A DNA stretch of 64,000 nt from Aliiroseovarius crassostreae (GCF_001307765.1 NZ_LKBA01000019.1:62001-126000), one strand, 5' to 3'. Shown: positions 26,395 to 36,536, counted from the first letter of the stretch. Program-made: numbers and translations. Notes: a model not told the origin generated them from the letters alone.

Positions 26395-27165
26395 TTATTC
26401 CTGCGCGGAGCTTTCGTCTGAAAGGTCCGGCGTAATGGTGGGTTCCGGGGCAGGTTCCGGCAGGTCCGCGACCGTAAAGCCGATATGGCGCCCGGCTTCT
26501 TTCACCGCAAAGGGTTTCATGATCGGCCCGTGCTCCATCAAAAAAGTGCGCACGCGGGGGGCGTCATGTTTCGACAGGTCGCGCAGCCACCAGGCCACCG
26601 CCTTTTGCATGGCCCCGTGTTTCAGCGTGGCACATTCTGCGACCCATCCCAGGATGCGCTCACGGGCGGCCTCTTCTTCGGGTTTGGGGTGGTTCTGTTT
26701 GGTCCAGGGCAGGGTGATCACGAGGGCTGCACGCCGGATCCAGAGCGTGTCGGGCCAGGGGGCCGCGCGCACCCACTCCTCGACCTCGTTCAGGCGGGAC
26801 GGGTCCGCCACCAGGCGTTTTTGCCCCGCCATGCAGGCGTGATCGGCAATGGCCCAGCTGTCAAACTGTGGCACCCAGCTCTGGATCAGGTCCCATACGG
26901 CCTGATCGGGGCGGATACGCGCCTGTGTCAGCAGCTTGGCAGCAGCAATCCGGGCTTCGAAAATATTGCTGTTCCAAAGTGCGTCTGCAAGCGTCACGCG
27001 CTCCTCTACGCTCAGCGCCTGACGCCAGGTTTTGGTCAGATCGTTCAGCACAGGATTTGAAACGCCCAGCACCTCGCGCGTCTGCTTGTGATAGGCTGCG
27101 CTTTCGACCGCCCGTTGCGGGTCGGCTTGGGCGCGCATGGCATTCAGGGCATCCTCAAGGATCAT
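26395..27165 (-). CDS. DNA alkylation repair protein (AlkD-like)
   Basis: A HEAT-repeat DNA glycosylase-type protein of 256 residues. Diagnostic stretches are SAAYHKQTREVLGVSNPVLN near residue 22, QSWVPQFDSWAIADHAC and the WIRRAALVITLPWT helix pair, then KAVAWWLRDLSKHDAPRVRT. In AlkD, the Trp and Asp residues of these segments contact methylated DNA bases. It overlaps the downstream end of the PNPOx-like gene by four bases, so the two share a transcript. Confidence 0.85.
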   Translation of the reverse strand: MILEDALNAMRAQADPQRAVESAAYHKQTREVLGVSNPVLNDLTKTWRQALSVEERVTLADALWNSNIFEARIAAAKLLTQARIRPDQAVWDLIQSWVPQFDSWAIADHACMAGQKRLVADPSRLNEVEEWVRAAPWPDTLWIRRAALVITLPWTKQNHPKPEEEAARERILGWVAECATLKHGAMQKAVAWWLRDLSKHDAPRVRTFLMEHGPIMKPFAVKEAGRHIGFTVADLPEPAPEPTITPDLSDESSAQE

Positions 27166-27710
27166 TTGTCATCTCCCAGAATACCGGTGGGCATTCCGTC
27201 AATTGTGGTGGTGTTCTTCTCGGACCAATAGGGGGTCAGATCCTCCCCCTTGGCGTGAAGCGCGGTGATAAGCGTGTCGCGCTGGCGGGTCAACTCCATC
27301 TCGGGCACCGCATAGCCGCAGGAGGTCTGCACCAGTTCGACATGCATGTCATAAATCTGGCGTGCGCCAAACGGGGTCCCAAACAGGGCAGCCTGCTCTG
27401 CCCAATCCGTGTCGCGCGGGTGGATGGCCCGCGCCGTGCCATAGGCGCGCAGGATCAGCGGGCGCGCTGCAAAACTGCACCACATCACGGTCATCCGGTT
27501 TGCGGCGCGCAGATGTCCGGCGGTTTCATTTCCCGACCCGGTGTAATTCAGCCAGAGGATCCGGTTTGGTCCCAGAACGCGCAGACTGTCCATCCCCTTG
27601 GGCGAGACATTGACCCGCCCGTCCGGCGCGGCTGTGCCTGTGAAAAACATCGGCTGCGCTTCGATGAAGCTGCGGTGGCTGTCGTCGATCCGGTCAAACT
27701 GCTTGGCCAT
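27162..27710 (-). CDS. Pyridoxamine 5'-phosphate oxidase-fold flavoprotein
   Basis: A split-barrel FMN-type protein of 182 residues. FFTGTAAPDGRVNVSPKGMD and ILWLNYTGSGNETAGHL are the FMN-contacting strands of this family, and QTSCGYAVPEME is characteristic of a subgroup often annotated as general-stress or pyridoxamine oxidase family. It lacks the C-terminal motif of true PdxH. The gene starts 30 bases downstream of glmS and is followed by the AlkD-like gene with a 4-base overlap. Substrate unknown. Confidence 0.85.
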   Translation of the reverse strand: MAKQFDRIDDSHRSFIEAQPMFFTGTAAPDGRVNVSPKGMDSLRVLGPNRILWLNYTGSGNETAGHLRAANRMTVMWCSFAARPLILRAYGTARAIHPRDTDWAEQAALFGTPFGARQIYDMHVELVQTSCGYAVPEMELTRQRDTLITALHAKGEDLTPYWSEKNTTTIDGMPTGILGDDK

Positions 27711-27739
27711 GGGGATCCTTTCGGGATTGATCGGCGGCG

Positions 27740-29560
27740 TTACTCCACCGTTACGGATTTGGCAAGATTGCGCGGCTGATCCACATCGGTGCCTTTGGCA
27801 ATAGCGGTGTGATAGGCCAGCAGCTGCGCGGGGATCGCATAAAGGATCGGTTGCAGAAGTTCGGGCGCTTCGGGCATGGTGATTGCGTTCCAGACGCCAT
27901 CGCCCGAGCTTTGGGCCGCGCGCGCGTCTGAGACCAGAAGCACCCGGCCACCACGGGCCATCACCTCTTGCATGTTCGACACGGTCTTGTCGAAAAGACC
28001 GTCATGGGGGGCCATCACCACGATCGGCGTGTGCTGATCCACAAGCGCAATCGGGCCGTGTTTCAGCTCACCCGAGGCATAACCTTCTGCATGGATATAG
28101 CTGATTTCCTTGAGTTTCAGCGCGCCTTCCAGGGCCAGGGGGAACATCTGGCCGCGTCCCAGAAACAGCACATCCCGCGCTTCGGCCAGCTTGGAGGAGA
28201 TCCTGCGGGTCTCCTCATCAATCGACAGGGCGGCGGACATGAGGCCGGGCAGCTGGCGCAGCTCCGCCAGCTTGGCGGCAAGCCCGTCCGCGCTCAGATG
28301 TCCACGCGCATGGGCCGCTTTCAGGGCCATCAGGGCAAAGCAGGTCAGCTGTGCGGTGAAGGCTTTTGTCGAGGCGACTGAGACTTCGACACCGGCGTGG
28401 ATTTCCACCGCCACGTCACTTTCGCGCGCAATCGAGCTTTCGGGCATATTGATCAGGCTGAGGATATGATCGGCCTTGCCCTTGGCATAGCGCAGGGCCG
28501 CCAGCGTATCGGCGGTTTCACCGGATTGGCTGACAAACAGCGCCGCCGTGCGTGGGCTGAACGGGGCTTCGCGGTAACGGAATTCGGACGCCACGTCGAT
28601 GTCCACGGGCAGGCGGGCATAGTGCTCGAACCAGTATTTTGCGGTCAGGCCAGCATAATAGGCCGTGCCGCAGGCGACAATTGACAGCCGGTCGATGGCG
28701 GCGAAATCCACCCCCTCAAGCTCCATGGTAATCTGGCCATTTGTCACGTAGGCCGAAATAACCTCACCAACCACGGTGGGCTGCTGGGCGATTTCCTTGG
28801 CCATATAGTGTTTGTAGCCGCCTTTTTCGGCCATGGTTGCATCCATCCGGACCTGTTTCATTGGGCGGTTGGTCTGGCGGTTTTCCGCGTCGAAGATCTC
28901 GGCGCCTGCGCGGGTGATCACAGCCCAGTCGCCTTCTTCCAGATAGGTAACCCGGTTGGTCATCGGGGCCAGCGCAATGGCATCTGACCCGACAAACATC
29001 TCACCATCCCCATGGCCGATGGCCAGCGGGCTGCCCTTGCGCGCGGCGATCATCAGGTTGTCATGGCCCTCAAACAGGAAGCAGAGGGCAAAGGCACCCT
29101 CCAGCCGGGCCAGCGTGGCGCGCACGGCGTCAACCGGGCTGGCCCCTTTGTCGATCCGGCTTTGGGTCATCAGGGCGACAGTTTCGGTATCGGTCTCCGT
29201 GCAGAAATGGATCCCTTCAGCGGCGAGTTCCTCGCGCAGTTCGCGGAAGTTCTCGATGATCCCGTTATGGACCACCGCCACGGTGCCCGCGCGATGGGGG
29301 TGGGCATTGTCGGTGGTCGGGGCGCCATGGGTGGCCCAGCGGGTGTGGCCAATGCCGGATTTTCCAGCCAGAGGATGATGCACCAGATGGTCCGACAGGT
29401 TCACCAGTTTGCCCACGGTGCGACGACGGGCCAGAGCCCCCTCGTCGTTTACCGTTGCAATACCCGCACTGTCATAGCCGCGATATTCCAGCCGCTTCAG
29501 CGCTTCGACCAGGATCGGGGCGGCTTCGTGATTGCCAAGAACTCCTACAATTCCGCACAT
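27740..29560 (-). CDS. glmS: Glucosamine-6-phosphate synthase GlmS
   Basis: Glutamine:fructose-6-phosphate aminotransferase, the first step of UDP-GlcNAc synthesis for cell wall and LPS. The N-terminal CGIVGVLG places the catalytic Cys at position 2 after Met removal. RWATHGAPTTDNAHPH lies in the glutaminase domain. Two SIS domains follow (VACGTAYYAGLTAKYW and FVSQSGETADTLAAL), ending LAKSVTVE. 606 residues, the usual length. It follows glmU with a single base between stop and ATG. Confidence 0.97.
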   Translation of the reverse strand: MCGIVGVLGNHEAAPILVEALKRLEYRGYDSAGIATVNDEGALARRRTVGKLVNLSDHLVHHPLAGKSGIGHTRWATHGAPTTDNAHPHRAGTVAVVHNGIIENFRELREELAAEGIHFCTETDTETVALMTQSRIDKGASPVDAVRATLARLEGAFALCFLFEGHDNLMIAARKGSPLAIGHGDGEMFVGSDAIALAPMTNRVTYLEEGDWAVITRAGAEIFDAENRQTNRPMKQVRMDATMAEKGGYKHYMAKEIAQQPTVVGEVISAYVTNGQITMELEGVDFAAIDRLSIVACGTAYYAGLTAKYWFEHYARLPVDIDVASEFRYREAPFSPRTAALFVSQSGETADTLAALRYAKGKADHILSLINMPESSIARESDVAVEIHAGVEVSVASTKAFTAQLTCFALMALKAAHARGHLSADGLAAKLAELRQLPGLMSAALSIDEETRRISSKLAEARDVLFLGRGQMFPLALEGALKLKEISYIHAEGYASGELKHGPIALVDQHTPIVVMAPHDGLFDKTVSNMQEVMARGGRVLLVSDARAAQSSGDGVWNAITMPEAPELLQPILYAIPAQLLAYHTAIAKGTDVDQPRNLAKSVTVE

Positions 29561-29561
29561 G

Positions 29562-30929
29562 TTACTTGCCTTCCCGTTTGCGCGCCTTGAGCGCCTTGAG
29601 TTTCTTGAACAGTTTCACCGCAAGGCCCGGTTTGATCTGCTGATCCGCCCGCGCAATCGCCAGCGCCCCGTCTGGCACGTCCCGGGTGATGATCGAACCT
29701 GACGCTGTCATCGCCTCATCCCCCACACGAACCGGGGCCACCAGCATCGTGTCCGAGCCGATAAAGGCGCGTTTGCCGATATGGGTGTGGTGTTTCATCA
29801 CGCCATCATAGTTGCAGGTGACGGTGCCCGCACCCAGGTTTGCCTCGTCCCCGACGGATGCGTCCCCCACGTAAGACAGGTGGTTGACCTTGGCCCCTTC
29901 GCCGATCTGCGCATTCTTGATTTCCACGAAATTGCCGATCTTGGCGCCATTGGCAAGCTCGGCCCCCGGGCGCAGCCGCGCATAAGGGCCGACGATGGCG
30001 CCGGTGGAGACGTGGCAGCCTTCGAAATGGCTGAAGGCCCGCAGCCGTGCACCGCTTTCCACGGTCACCTCCGGGCCGAAATAGACATTCGGTTCAATGA
30101 AGGCATCGCGTCCCACCACGGTGTCGAGTGAGAAGAACACGGTTTTTGGGGCCTGAAGTGTCACCCCGTCCTCCAGCACCTCTGCGCGGCGGCGGGTCTG
30201 AAACAGCTCTTCGGCGGCAGCCAGTTCCGCGCGGGAGTTGATGCCGAGCGTTTCCGCCTCGTCACAGGTGACGGCCACGGCCCGCAATCCCCGCCTATTG
30301 GCGATTTCCACAATGTCCGTCAGGTAATACTCGCCCGACGCATTGTCGTTGCCCACGCCGTCAATCAGCGAAAACAGGGTCTGGGCGTCCGCCGCAACCA
30401 CACCGCTGTTGCAAAGCGTTATGGCGCGTTCCGTGTCATTGGCATCTTTGAATTCGACAATGCGGGTCAAGGTTTTGTTTTCCACAACCAGACGCCCATA
30501 GCGGCCGGGATCAGCTGCCTCAAAGCCAAGCACCACCACATCCGCGCCGTTCTGGCGCGCGTCGGCCATGGCCTGAAGCGTCTCCGGGCGAATGAAAGGC
30601 GTATCACCATAGAGGACAATCGCGTCACCTTCAAAGCCAGCCAGTGCTTCGCGGGCCTGCAACACGGCATGGCCGGTGCCAAGCTGGTCTTCCTGAACGG
30701 CCAGCGTGATGTCGGGGTCGATCTCATGGGCGGCTTTCCTGACCAGATCGGCCCCATGGCCCACCACCATCACCGTGCGCTCTGCCGCCAGATCACGGCC
30801 CGAGGCCAGCGCATGGGCAAACAGCGGCGCATTGCCCACCTCGTGCAACACTTTGGGAAGGTCCGATTTCATCCGTGTGCCGCGTCCTGCGGCCAGCAGG
30901 ATCAGGGCGGTGGGCAAGGGTGTGGTCAT
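29562..30929 (-). CDS. glmU: Bifunctional UDP-GlcNAc synthesis enzyme GlmU
   Basis: Acetylates glucosamine-1-phosphate and then couples it to UTP. The N-terminal uridylyltransferase has ILLAAGRGTRMKSDLPKVLH and YGDTPFIRPET. The C-terminal left-handed beta helix has hexapeptide repeats and ends with the acetyl-CoA site region (GAGTVTCNYDGVMKHHTHIG). The start chosen directly precedes the nucleotidyltransferase motif; the frame is open for another 29 codons upstream without a better site. Coupled to glmS, so the pathway is largely in one transcript. Confidence 0.96.
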   Translation of the reverse strand: MTTPLPTALILLAAGRGTRMKSDLPKVLHEVGNAPLFAHALASGRDLAAERTVMVVGHGADLVRKAAHEIDPDITLAVQEDQLGTGHAVLQAREALAGFEGDAIVLYGDTPFIRPETLQAMADARQNGADVVVLGFEAADPGRYGRLVVENKTLTRIVEFKDANDTERAITLCNSGVVAADAQTLFSLIDGVGNDNASGEYYLTDIVEIANRRGLRAVAVTCDEAETLGINSRAELAAAEELFQTRRRAEVLEDGVTLQAPKTVFFSLDTVVGRDAFIEPNVYFGPEVTVESGARLRAFSHFEGCHVSTGAIVGPYARLRPGAELANGAKIGNFVEIKNAQIGEGAKVNHLSYVGDASVGDEANLGAGTVTCNYDGVMKHHTHIGKRAFIGSDTMLVAPVRVGDEAMTASGSIITRDVPDGALAIARADQQIKPGLAVKLFKKLKALKARKREGK

Positions 30930-31095
30930 GGTGATCTGCTCTTTTAAATCCGTTGGTCCCGTTTTACCTCTTGGGTAAGCGCCCGCAAGAGGGCTAGGTT
31001 CACTTAACTTTACCATGGATTACACATCGGGCCATATCGACGCCGCAACTGGCGTGTTTTTGCCGAAACCCGATCACCGCAGAAAAGAGGGGCAG

Positions 31096-31785
31096 ATGCA
31101 GACTGTTATCTTCGATCTTGATGGGACGCTGGCGGACACATCCGGCGATCTGATCGCCGCGGCCAATGCCTGCTTTCAGGCGCTGGGGCTGGGGCAGCCG
31201 CTTGATCCGGTGGCGGATGCCCTGACCGCCTTTCACGGAGGGCGCGCGATGCTGCATCTGGGGTTCGAGCGGTTGGGGCATGGGGATGTTTCGCAGCGCG
31301 ACCCCCATGTGGAGCGCGAGTTTCCCAACCTGCTGGACCATTACCGTATCGGGATCGACCGGCATACCCGGCTTTACCCCGGTGCGGTGGCGGCGGTGAA
31401 ACGGTTGCGCGCGCAGGGCTATGCGGTGGGGATCTGCACCAACAAGCCCGAGGGGCTGGCCGATCTTCTGCTGGTGCGACTGGGGATCCGGGACCTGTTC
31501 ACGTCGCTGATCGGTGCAGACACTCTGCCCACCCGCAAACCAGACCCCGCACCCTATGTGGCATCGGTCGAACAGGCTGGTGGCCGCGTTGAGGCGTCGC
31601 TGATCATCGGGGATACCATGACCGACCGGGAAACGGCGCGCGCAGCCGGCGTGCCCTGCATCCTGGTGGGCTTCGGTCCGGAAGGGCAGGGCGTGTCGCG
31701 GCTTGCCCCCGAAGCGATGCTGGACCATTTCGATCATCTGGACGACATTGTCGCCTGGCTGATTGGCCAGCCGGTCACGGTGTGA
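31096..31785 (+). CDS. HAD-superfamily phosphatase, phosphoglycolate phosphatase type
   Basis: A 229-residue HAD hydrolase. Motif I is FDLDGTLADTS with the two catalytic Asp, motif II is GICTNKPEG, motif III the Lys in TRKPDPAPY and motif IV GDTMTDRETARAAG. The cap lies between motifs I and II. It resembles Gph, which clears 2-phosphoglycolate, but other sugar phosphates are possible. An AGAGGGG site precedes the ATG. It is divergent from glmU. Confidence 0.85.
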   Translation: MQTVIFDLDGTLADTSGDLIAAANACFQALGLGQPLDPVADALTAFHGGRAMLHLGFERLGHGDVSQRDPHVEREFPNLLDHYRIGIDRHTRLYPGAVAAVKRLRAQGYAVGICTNKPEGLADLLLVRLGIRDLFTSLIGADTLPTRKPDPAPYVASVEQAGGRVEASLIIGDTMTDRETARAAGVPCILVGFGPEGQGVSRLAPEAMLDHFDHLDDIVAWLIGQPVTV

Positions 31786-31822
31786 CGGTAAGGGTCGGGT
31801 GGTTTGGGGAAAGGGCGCGCAT

Positions 31823-33028
31823 ATGACTGAACAAGAGATCTTTTCCGGAAATTTTACCCAGCAGGAACCGATCCCCGACGATGCGGTTGCCGCCGCGCTT
31901 GAGGTGCTGCGCCACGGGCGCCTGCATCGCTATAACGTCGCCGAGGGGGAACTGTCGCAAACCGCGCTTCTGGAGCAGGAATTTGCCGCCGCAATGGGGG
32001 CGAAATATGCGCTGGCCGTGTCGTCGGGCGGCTATGCCATCGCAACCGCTTTGCGTGCCGTGGGGGTGCAGCCGGGGGAGGCGGTGCTGACCAACGCCTT
32101 TACCCTGGCTCCGGTCCCTGGGGCCATCGCGTCACTGGGGGCACGGCCCGTTTTTGTCGAGGTCACCGAGGCGCTGACGATTGATCTGGAGGATCTGGAG
32201 GCAAAACTGCCTCAGGCCAAAGTTCTGCTGCTCAGCCATATGCGCGGGCATATCTGCGACATGGACCGGTTAATGGCGCTTTGCAATGCGGCCGGGGTGG
32301 TGGTGATCGAGGATTGCGCCCACACGATGGGCGCGCGCTGGAACGGAGTTCTGTCCGGGCGGCATGGGGCGATGGCCGCCTATTCGACCCAGACCTACAA
32401 GCATCTGAATTCCGGGGAAGGCGGGCTGTTGATTTCGGATGATCCTGACCTGATGGCACGGGCCACGATCCTGTCGGGATCTTACATGCTTTATGAACGA
32501 CATCTGGCCGCCCCGCCGCCCGAGGCCTTTGCCGAAATCAAATATCTTACCCCGAATATCTCTGGTCGTATGGACAACCTTCGCGCGGCGATCCTGCGGC
32601 CTCAGCTCGCTAGGCTGGAGGGTCAATGTGCAGGGTGGAATGCCCGGTATCGTGCGGTGGAGGCGGGGCTGGCGGACACGCCCGGACTGACGCTGATTGA
32701 ACGCCCTGACGCGGAAGACTATGTCATGTCGTCCTTCCAGTTCCTGCTGTTGGATTGGGCGGCAGAAAAGGTGGAGGGCGTGGTAATGCGCTGTGCGGCG
32801 CGCGGTGTTGAACTGAAATGGTTCGGCGGCGAAGAGCCTACGGGCTTCACCAGCCGATATGACAGCTGGCGATATGCAGATCCGCCCCGCCTGCCGCGGA
32901 CGGACCGGATCCTGAAGGCGGTCTTGGATCTGCGCCTGCCGCTGACTTTCAGCCTTGATGATTGCGCTCAGATCGTGCGGATCATCCGCGACGAAGTGGC
33001 CGCTGCGTCTCAGAACCGGGCGCCATAA
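31823..33028 (+). CDS. DegT/DnrJ/EryC1/StrS-family aminotransferase
   Basis: A PLP-dependent enzyme of the sugar-aminotransferase type (401 residues). Cofactor and catalytic segments are AVSSGGYAIATALRAVGVQ, VVIEDCAHTMGARW and TQTYKHLNSGEGG with the probable Schiff-base Lys. It lies only 37 bases after the HAD gene. The usual partners (sugar dehydratase, nucleotidyltransferase) are not nearby, so it may act on another ketone such as an amino-acid precursor. Confidence 0.85.
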   Translation: MTEQEIFSGNFTQQEPIPDDAVAAALEVLRHGRLHRYNVAEGELSQTALLEQEFAAAMGAKYALAVSSGGYAIATALRAVGVQPGEAVLTNAFTLAPVPGAIASLGARPVFVEVTEALTIDLEDLEAKLPQAKVLLLSHMRGHICDMDRLMALCNAAGVVVIEDCAHTMGARWNGVLSGRHGAMAAYSTQTYKHLNSGEGGLLISDDPDLMARATILSGSYMLYERHLAAPPPEAFAEIKYLTPNISGRMDNLRAAILRPQLARLEGQCAGWNARYRAVEAGLADTPGLTLIERPDAEDYVMSSFQFLLLDWAAEKVEGVVMRCAARGVELKWFGGEEPTGFTSRYDSWRYADPPRLPRTDRILKAVLDLRLPLTFSLDDCAQIVRIIRDEVAAASQNRAP

Positions 33029-33163
33029 CCTCCTCTGTTGCCGATTGACGGCAGACCCGCCCAGCGTCTGGGGGCGCGTCGTTTCACCTTCTGATCTGCC
33101 TTGGCATGGGGATTTGCGACGCTGCGTCCCCATTGACCCGAATCTGCCTCCCGGTCTAGGAAA

Positions 33164-33177
33164 TGAACAAGCGTTCA
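33164..33177 (+). promoter_or_regulatory. TetR-like operator palindrome upstream of the leucine-degradation operon
   Basis: TGAAC-AAGC-GTTCA is a perfect 5-bp palindrome with a 4-base spacer, 58 bases before the ivd ATG. GAAC-N4-GTTC sites are bound by several TetR-family repressors of fatty-acid and branched-chain degradation. No such regulator gene is in the window. Confidence 0.5.
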
Positions 33178-33235
33178 ATAATGGGCGACACTTAATTCCG
33201 GCCGTCGCAACCGGCCCATCCCGGAGGACCACATT

Positions 33236-34396
33236 ATGTTCACAAATTCCATGAATTTCGACCTCGGAGAAGACGTCAACGCCGTGCGAGAAATGGTGCA
33301 CGCCTTTGCGCAGGAGCGGATTAAACCACTGGCCGAACAGGCGGACAAGACCAACGAGTTTCCGAACGAGCTGTGGACCGAATTTGGTGAGCTGGGCCTT
33401 TTGGGTGTCACGACGCCCGAGGAATTTGGCGGCTCGGACATGTCTTATCTGGCGCATGTGGTGATCGTCGAAGAGATCGCCCGTGCCTCGGCCTCGATTT
33501 CACTGTCCTACGGGGCGCATTCGAACCTCTGCGTCAACCAGATCCGCCGCAATGCGACCGATGAGCAAAAGGCGAAATACCTGCCGAAGCTGTGTTCGGG
33601 CGAACATGTGGGGGCGCTGGCCATGTCCGAAGCCGGGGCCGGCTCTGACGTGGTGGGCATGAAGCTGCGCGCCGAAAAGCGCAATGGCTATTACGTGCTG
33701 AACGGCACCAAGTTCTGGATCACCAATGGTCCGGACGCCGATACTCTGGTGGTTTACGCCAAGACCGACCCCGATGCGGGCCCCAAAGGCATCACCACTT
33801 TCCTGATTGAAAAAGATATGAAAGGCTTCTCGACCTCGCCGCATTTCGACAAGCTGGGGATGCGTGGTTCAAACACCGCTGAGCTGATCTTTGAAGACGT
33901 GGAAGTGCCGTTTGAAAACGTGCTGGGCGAAGAGGGCAAAGGCGTGAAGGTGCTCATGTCCGGGCTGGATTACGAACGTGTGGTTCTCTCGGGGATCGGC
34001 ACCGGCATCATGGCCGCCTGCATGGACGAAATCATGCCCTATCTGAAAGAACGCAAACAGTTCGGCAAACCAATCGGTGAGTTCCAGCTGATGCAGGCCA
34101 AGGTGGCGGATATGTACACCGCAATGAACTCGGCCCGCGCTTATATCTACGAAGTGGCCAAGGCCTGTGACCGGGGTCAGGTGACCCGTCAGGACGCCGC
34201 CGCCTGTGTGCTTTACGCCTCTGAACAGGCGATGGTGCAGGCGCACCAGGCCGTGCAGGCAATGGGGGGCACCGGTTTCATGAATGAAAGCACCGTCAGC
34301 CGCCTGTTCCGCGACGCCAAGCTGATGGAAATCGGTGCCGGCACCTCGGAAATCCGCCGGATGCTGATCGGCCGTGAGCTGATGGCGAACCAGTAA
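33236..34396 (+). CDS. ivd: Isovaleryl-CoA dehydrogenase
   Basis: Acyl-CoA dehydrogenase of leucine breakdown, turning isovaleryl-CoA into 3-methylcrotonyl-CoA with FAD. Signatures are ALAMSEAGAGSDVVGMKLRA and KFWITNGPDADTLVVYAKT. The catalytic base expected for this enzyme lies in the GLDYERVVLSGIGTGIM segment, where the Glu sits in DYERV as in IVDs. The C-terminal GTGFMNESTVSRLFRDAKL and GTSEIRRMLIGREL are also present. 386 residues. A GGAGG site precedes the ATG, and the stop overlaps the next gene (TAATG). Confidence 0.94.
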   Translation: MFTNSMNFDLGEDVNAVREMVHAFAQERIKPLAEQADKTNEFPNELWTEFGELGLLGVTTPEEFGGSDMSYLAHVVIVEEIARASASISLSYGAHSNLCVNQIRRNATDEQKAKYLPKLCSGEHVGALAMSEAGAGSDVVGMKLRAEKRNGYYVLNGTKFWITNGPDADTLVVYAKTDPDAGPKGITTFLIEKDMKGFSTSPHFDKLGMRGSNTAELIFEDVEVPFENVLGEEGKGVKVLMSGLDYERVVLSGIGTGIMAACMDEIMPYLKERKQFGKPIGEFQLMQAKVADMYTAMNSARAYIYEVAKACDRGQVTRQDAAACVLYASEQAMVQAHQAVQAMGGTGFMNESTVSRLFRDAKLMEIGAGTSEIRRMLIGRELMANQ

Positions 34397-34935
34397 TGAA
34401 GCGCTGGGCGATCATATGCGCCTTGACCTGCGTGGGGGCTCCGGTCTTGGCGCAGGACATCACCTATTCTTTCGATGCCACGCTGAATTGTCTGGCGGAA
34501 AAAGGGGGGGAAGGCGAGGCGCATCAGTGTTTCGGGGCTTCGGCCAATGCCTGTATGGAAAGCACTGAATACGGATGGAACACCGCAAGTATGGTGCAAT
34601 GCCTTGATGCAGAAGCGCATGATTGGGACCGCCGGTTGAACGCGGCGTATGGATTGCTGATGAAGCAAAGCAAAATCGTGGATGCCGAGATGGCAGAGCT
34701 GGGATCAAGTGTGCCCAGCCAGGCCGAGGCGCTGCGTGCGATGCAACGTGCTTGGATCCCCTTTCGGGATGCGTCTTGTGAATATGAACGCTCGACCTGG
34801 GGGGGTGGCACTGGCGGCGGTCCCGCCAGCCTGTCCTGCTACCTTGATTTGACTGCGCGGCAAGCCTGGTCTCTGGAACAAAACCTTGCGGCGGATCAGG
34901 CCGCGAACTGCAACCATGAAGGATGCACAGAATGA
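34396..34935 (+). CDS. LprI-like (DUF1311) secreted protein
   Basis: A secreted protein of 179 residues with signal [20 protein letters not shown]. The mature part has the DUF1311/LprI pattern: [20 protein letters not shown], then [20 protein letters not shown] and a Gly-rich loop [10 protein letters not shown] before [15 protein letters not shown]. It has several paired Cys. Some LprI relatives inhibit lysozyme; here it sits inside a catabolic operon, overlapping ivd by one base and mccB by four. The reason for that placement is unclear. Confidence 0.82.
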   Translation: MKRWAIICALTCVGAPVLAQDITYSFDATLNCLAEKGGEGEAHQCFGASANACMESTEYGWNTASMVQCLDAEAHDWDRRLNAAYGLLMKQSKIVDAEMAELGSSVPSQAEALRAMQRAWIPFRDASCEYERSTWGGGTGGGPASLSCYLDLTARQAWSLEQNLAADQAANCNHEGCTE

Positions 34936-36536
34936 AACTGAACTCACAAGCAATGCCGGGATCAGAAGCCTATAAGGCCAATCGTGACGGCCATCTGAAC
35001 GCGCTGAATGTGGTGGCAGAGGCTGCTGAAAAGGCGATGCAGGGCGGGGGCGAACGTTCGCGTGAGCGTCACCTGTCGCGTGGCAAGATGCTACCGCGTG
35101 ACCGTGTGTCGAACCTTCTGGATCCGGGTAGCCCCTTCCTTGAAATCGGCGCCACCGCTGCCCATGGCATGTATGACGATGCTGCCCCCTGCGCGGGGGT
35201 GATCGCCGGGATCGGCCAGGTGCATGGTCAGGAATGCATGATCGTGTGCAATGATGCCACCGTGAAAGGCGGCACCTACTACCCGATGACGGTGAAAAAA
35301 CACCTGCGCGCGCAAGAGATTGCCGAGGAATGCAACCTGCCCTGCATTTACCTTGTGGACAGCGGCGGGGCCAACCTGCCCAACCAGGACGAAGTGTTCC
35401 CGGATCGCGACCATTTTGGCCGCATCTTCTACAATCAGGCGCGCATGTCCGCCAAAGGTATCCCGCAGATCGCCGTTGTGATGGGGTCCTGCACCGCAGG
35501 TGGCGCCTACGTGCCCGCCATGTCGGACGTGACCATCATCGTGAAAGAACAGGGCACCATCTTCTTGGCGGGGCCCCCGCTGGTAAAGGCTGCTACGGGT
35601 GAGGTGGTTTCCGCCGAGGACCTTGGCGGCGGTGACGTGCACACCCGCCTCTCTGGCGTGGCCGATTACCTGGCCGAAGATGATGCCCATGCGCTGGCTC
35701 TGGCGCGCCGCGCCGTGGAAAGCCTGAACCGCGAAAAACCCTTCACCGTAAAATGGCAGGAACCGGAAGAGCCGCTCTATGACGCCGAGGAATTGCTGGG
35801 CGTGGTGCCCGCCGACCTCAAGACCCCTTATGACATCCGCGAAGTGATTGCGCGCATCGTCGACGGGTCGCGTTTTGACGAGTTCAAACCGCGTTTTGGT
35901 GAAACCATCGTGACCGGCTTTGCCCATCTGATGGGCTGCCCGATTGGCATCATCGCCAACAATGGCGTGATCTTCTCGGAAGCCGCCCAAAAGGCCGCGC
36001 ATTTTGTCGAGCTTTGCTCGCAGCGGAAAATCCCGCTGGTGTTTTTGCAAAATATCACCGGCTTCATGGTCGGTCGCAAATATGAAAACGAAGGCATTGC
36101 GCGTCATGGCGCGAAAATGGTGACTGCGGTCGCCACCACCAATGTGCCGAAAGTGACCATGGTCGTGGGCGGCTCTTATGGCGCGGGCAACTATGGCATG
36201 GCCGGCCGCGCCTATCAGCCGCGCTTCATGTGGACCTGGCCCAATTCGCGCATTTCCGTGATGGGGGGCGAACAGGCCGCAGGCGTGCTCGCCACCGTGA
36301 AACGCGACGGGATTGAACGCAAAGGTGGGACCTGGTCGGCGGAAGAAGAAGCCGCCTTCAAACAGCCCACCATCGACATGTTTGAGGAACAGTCCCACCC
36401 GCTTTATGCCTCGGCACGGCTCTGGGATGACGGGGTGATCGACCCGCGTAAATCACGCGAAGTCCTCTACCTGTCGCTCCTGGCCGCCCTCAATGCCCCG
36501 ATCGAAGACACCAAGTTCGGCGTTTTCAGAATGTAA
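34932..36536 (+). CDS. mccB: Methylcrotonyl-CoA carboxylase beta subunit
   Basis: Carboxyltransferase subunit of methylcrotonyl-CoA carboxylase, the second step of leucine breakdown after ivd. The acyl-CoA and carboxybiotin sites are in the paired crotonase-like domains: [38 protein letters not shown], then [20 protein letters not shown] and [16 protein letters not shown]. 534 residues. The ATG used has AAGGA eight bases upstream and overlaps the preceding stop; another ATG three codons earlier lacks the spacing. Confidence 0.95.
   Translation: MKLNSQAMPGSEAYKANRDGHLNALNVVAEAAEKAMQGGGERSRERHLSRGKMLPRDRVSNLLDPGSPFLEIGATAAHGMYDDAAPCAGVIAGIGQVHGQECMIVCNDATVKGGTYYPMTVKKHLRAQEIAEECNLPCIYLVDSGGANLPNQDEVFPDRDHFGRIFYNQARMSAKGIPQIAVVMGSCTAGGAYVPAMSDVTIIVKEQGTIFLAGPPLVKAATGEVVSAEDLGGGDVHTRLSGVADYLAEDDAHALALARRAVESLNREKPFTVKWQEPEEPLYDAEELLGVVPADLKTPYDIREVIARIVDGSRFDEFKPRFGETIVTGFAHLMGCPIGIIANNGVIFSEAAQKAAHFVELCSQRKIPLVFLQNITGFMVGRKYENEGIARHGAKMVTAVATTNVPKVTMVVGGSYGAGNYGMAGRAYQPRFMWTWPNSRISVMGGEQAAGVLATVKRDGIERKGGTWSAEEEAAFKQPTIDMFEEQSHPLYASARLWDDGVIDPRKSREVLYLSLLAALNAPIEDTKFGVFRM

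Noticed and set aside
35091-36398. 435-codon minus-strand frame
   Set aside because: Antisense to mccB, His-rich and without any domain.
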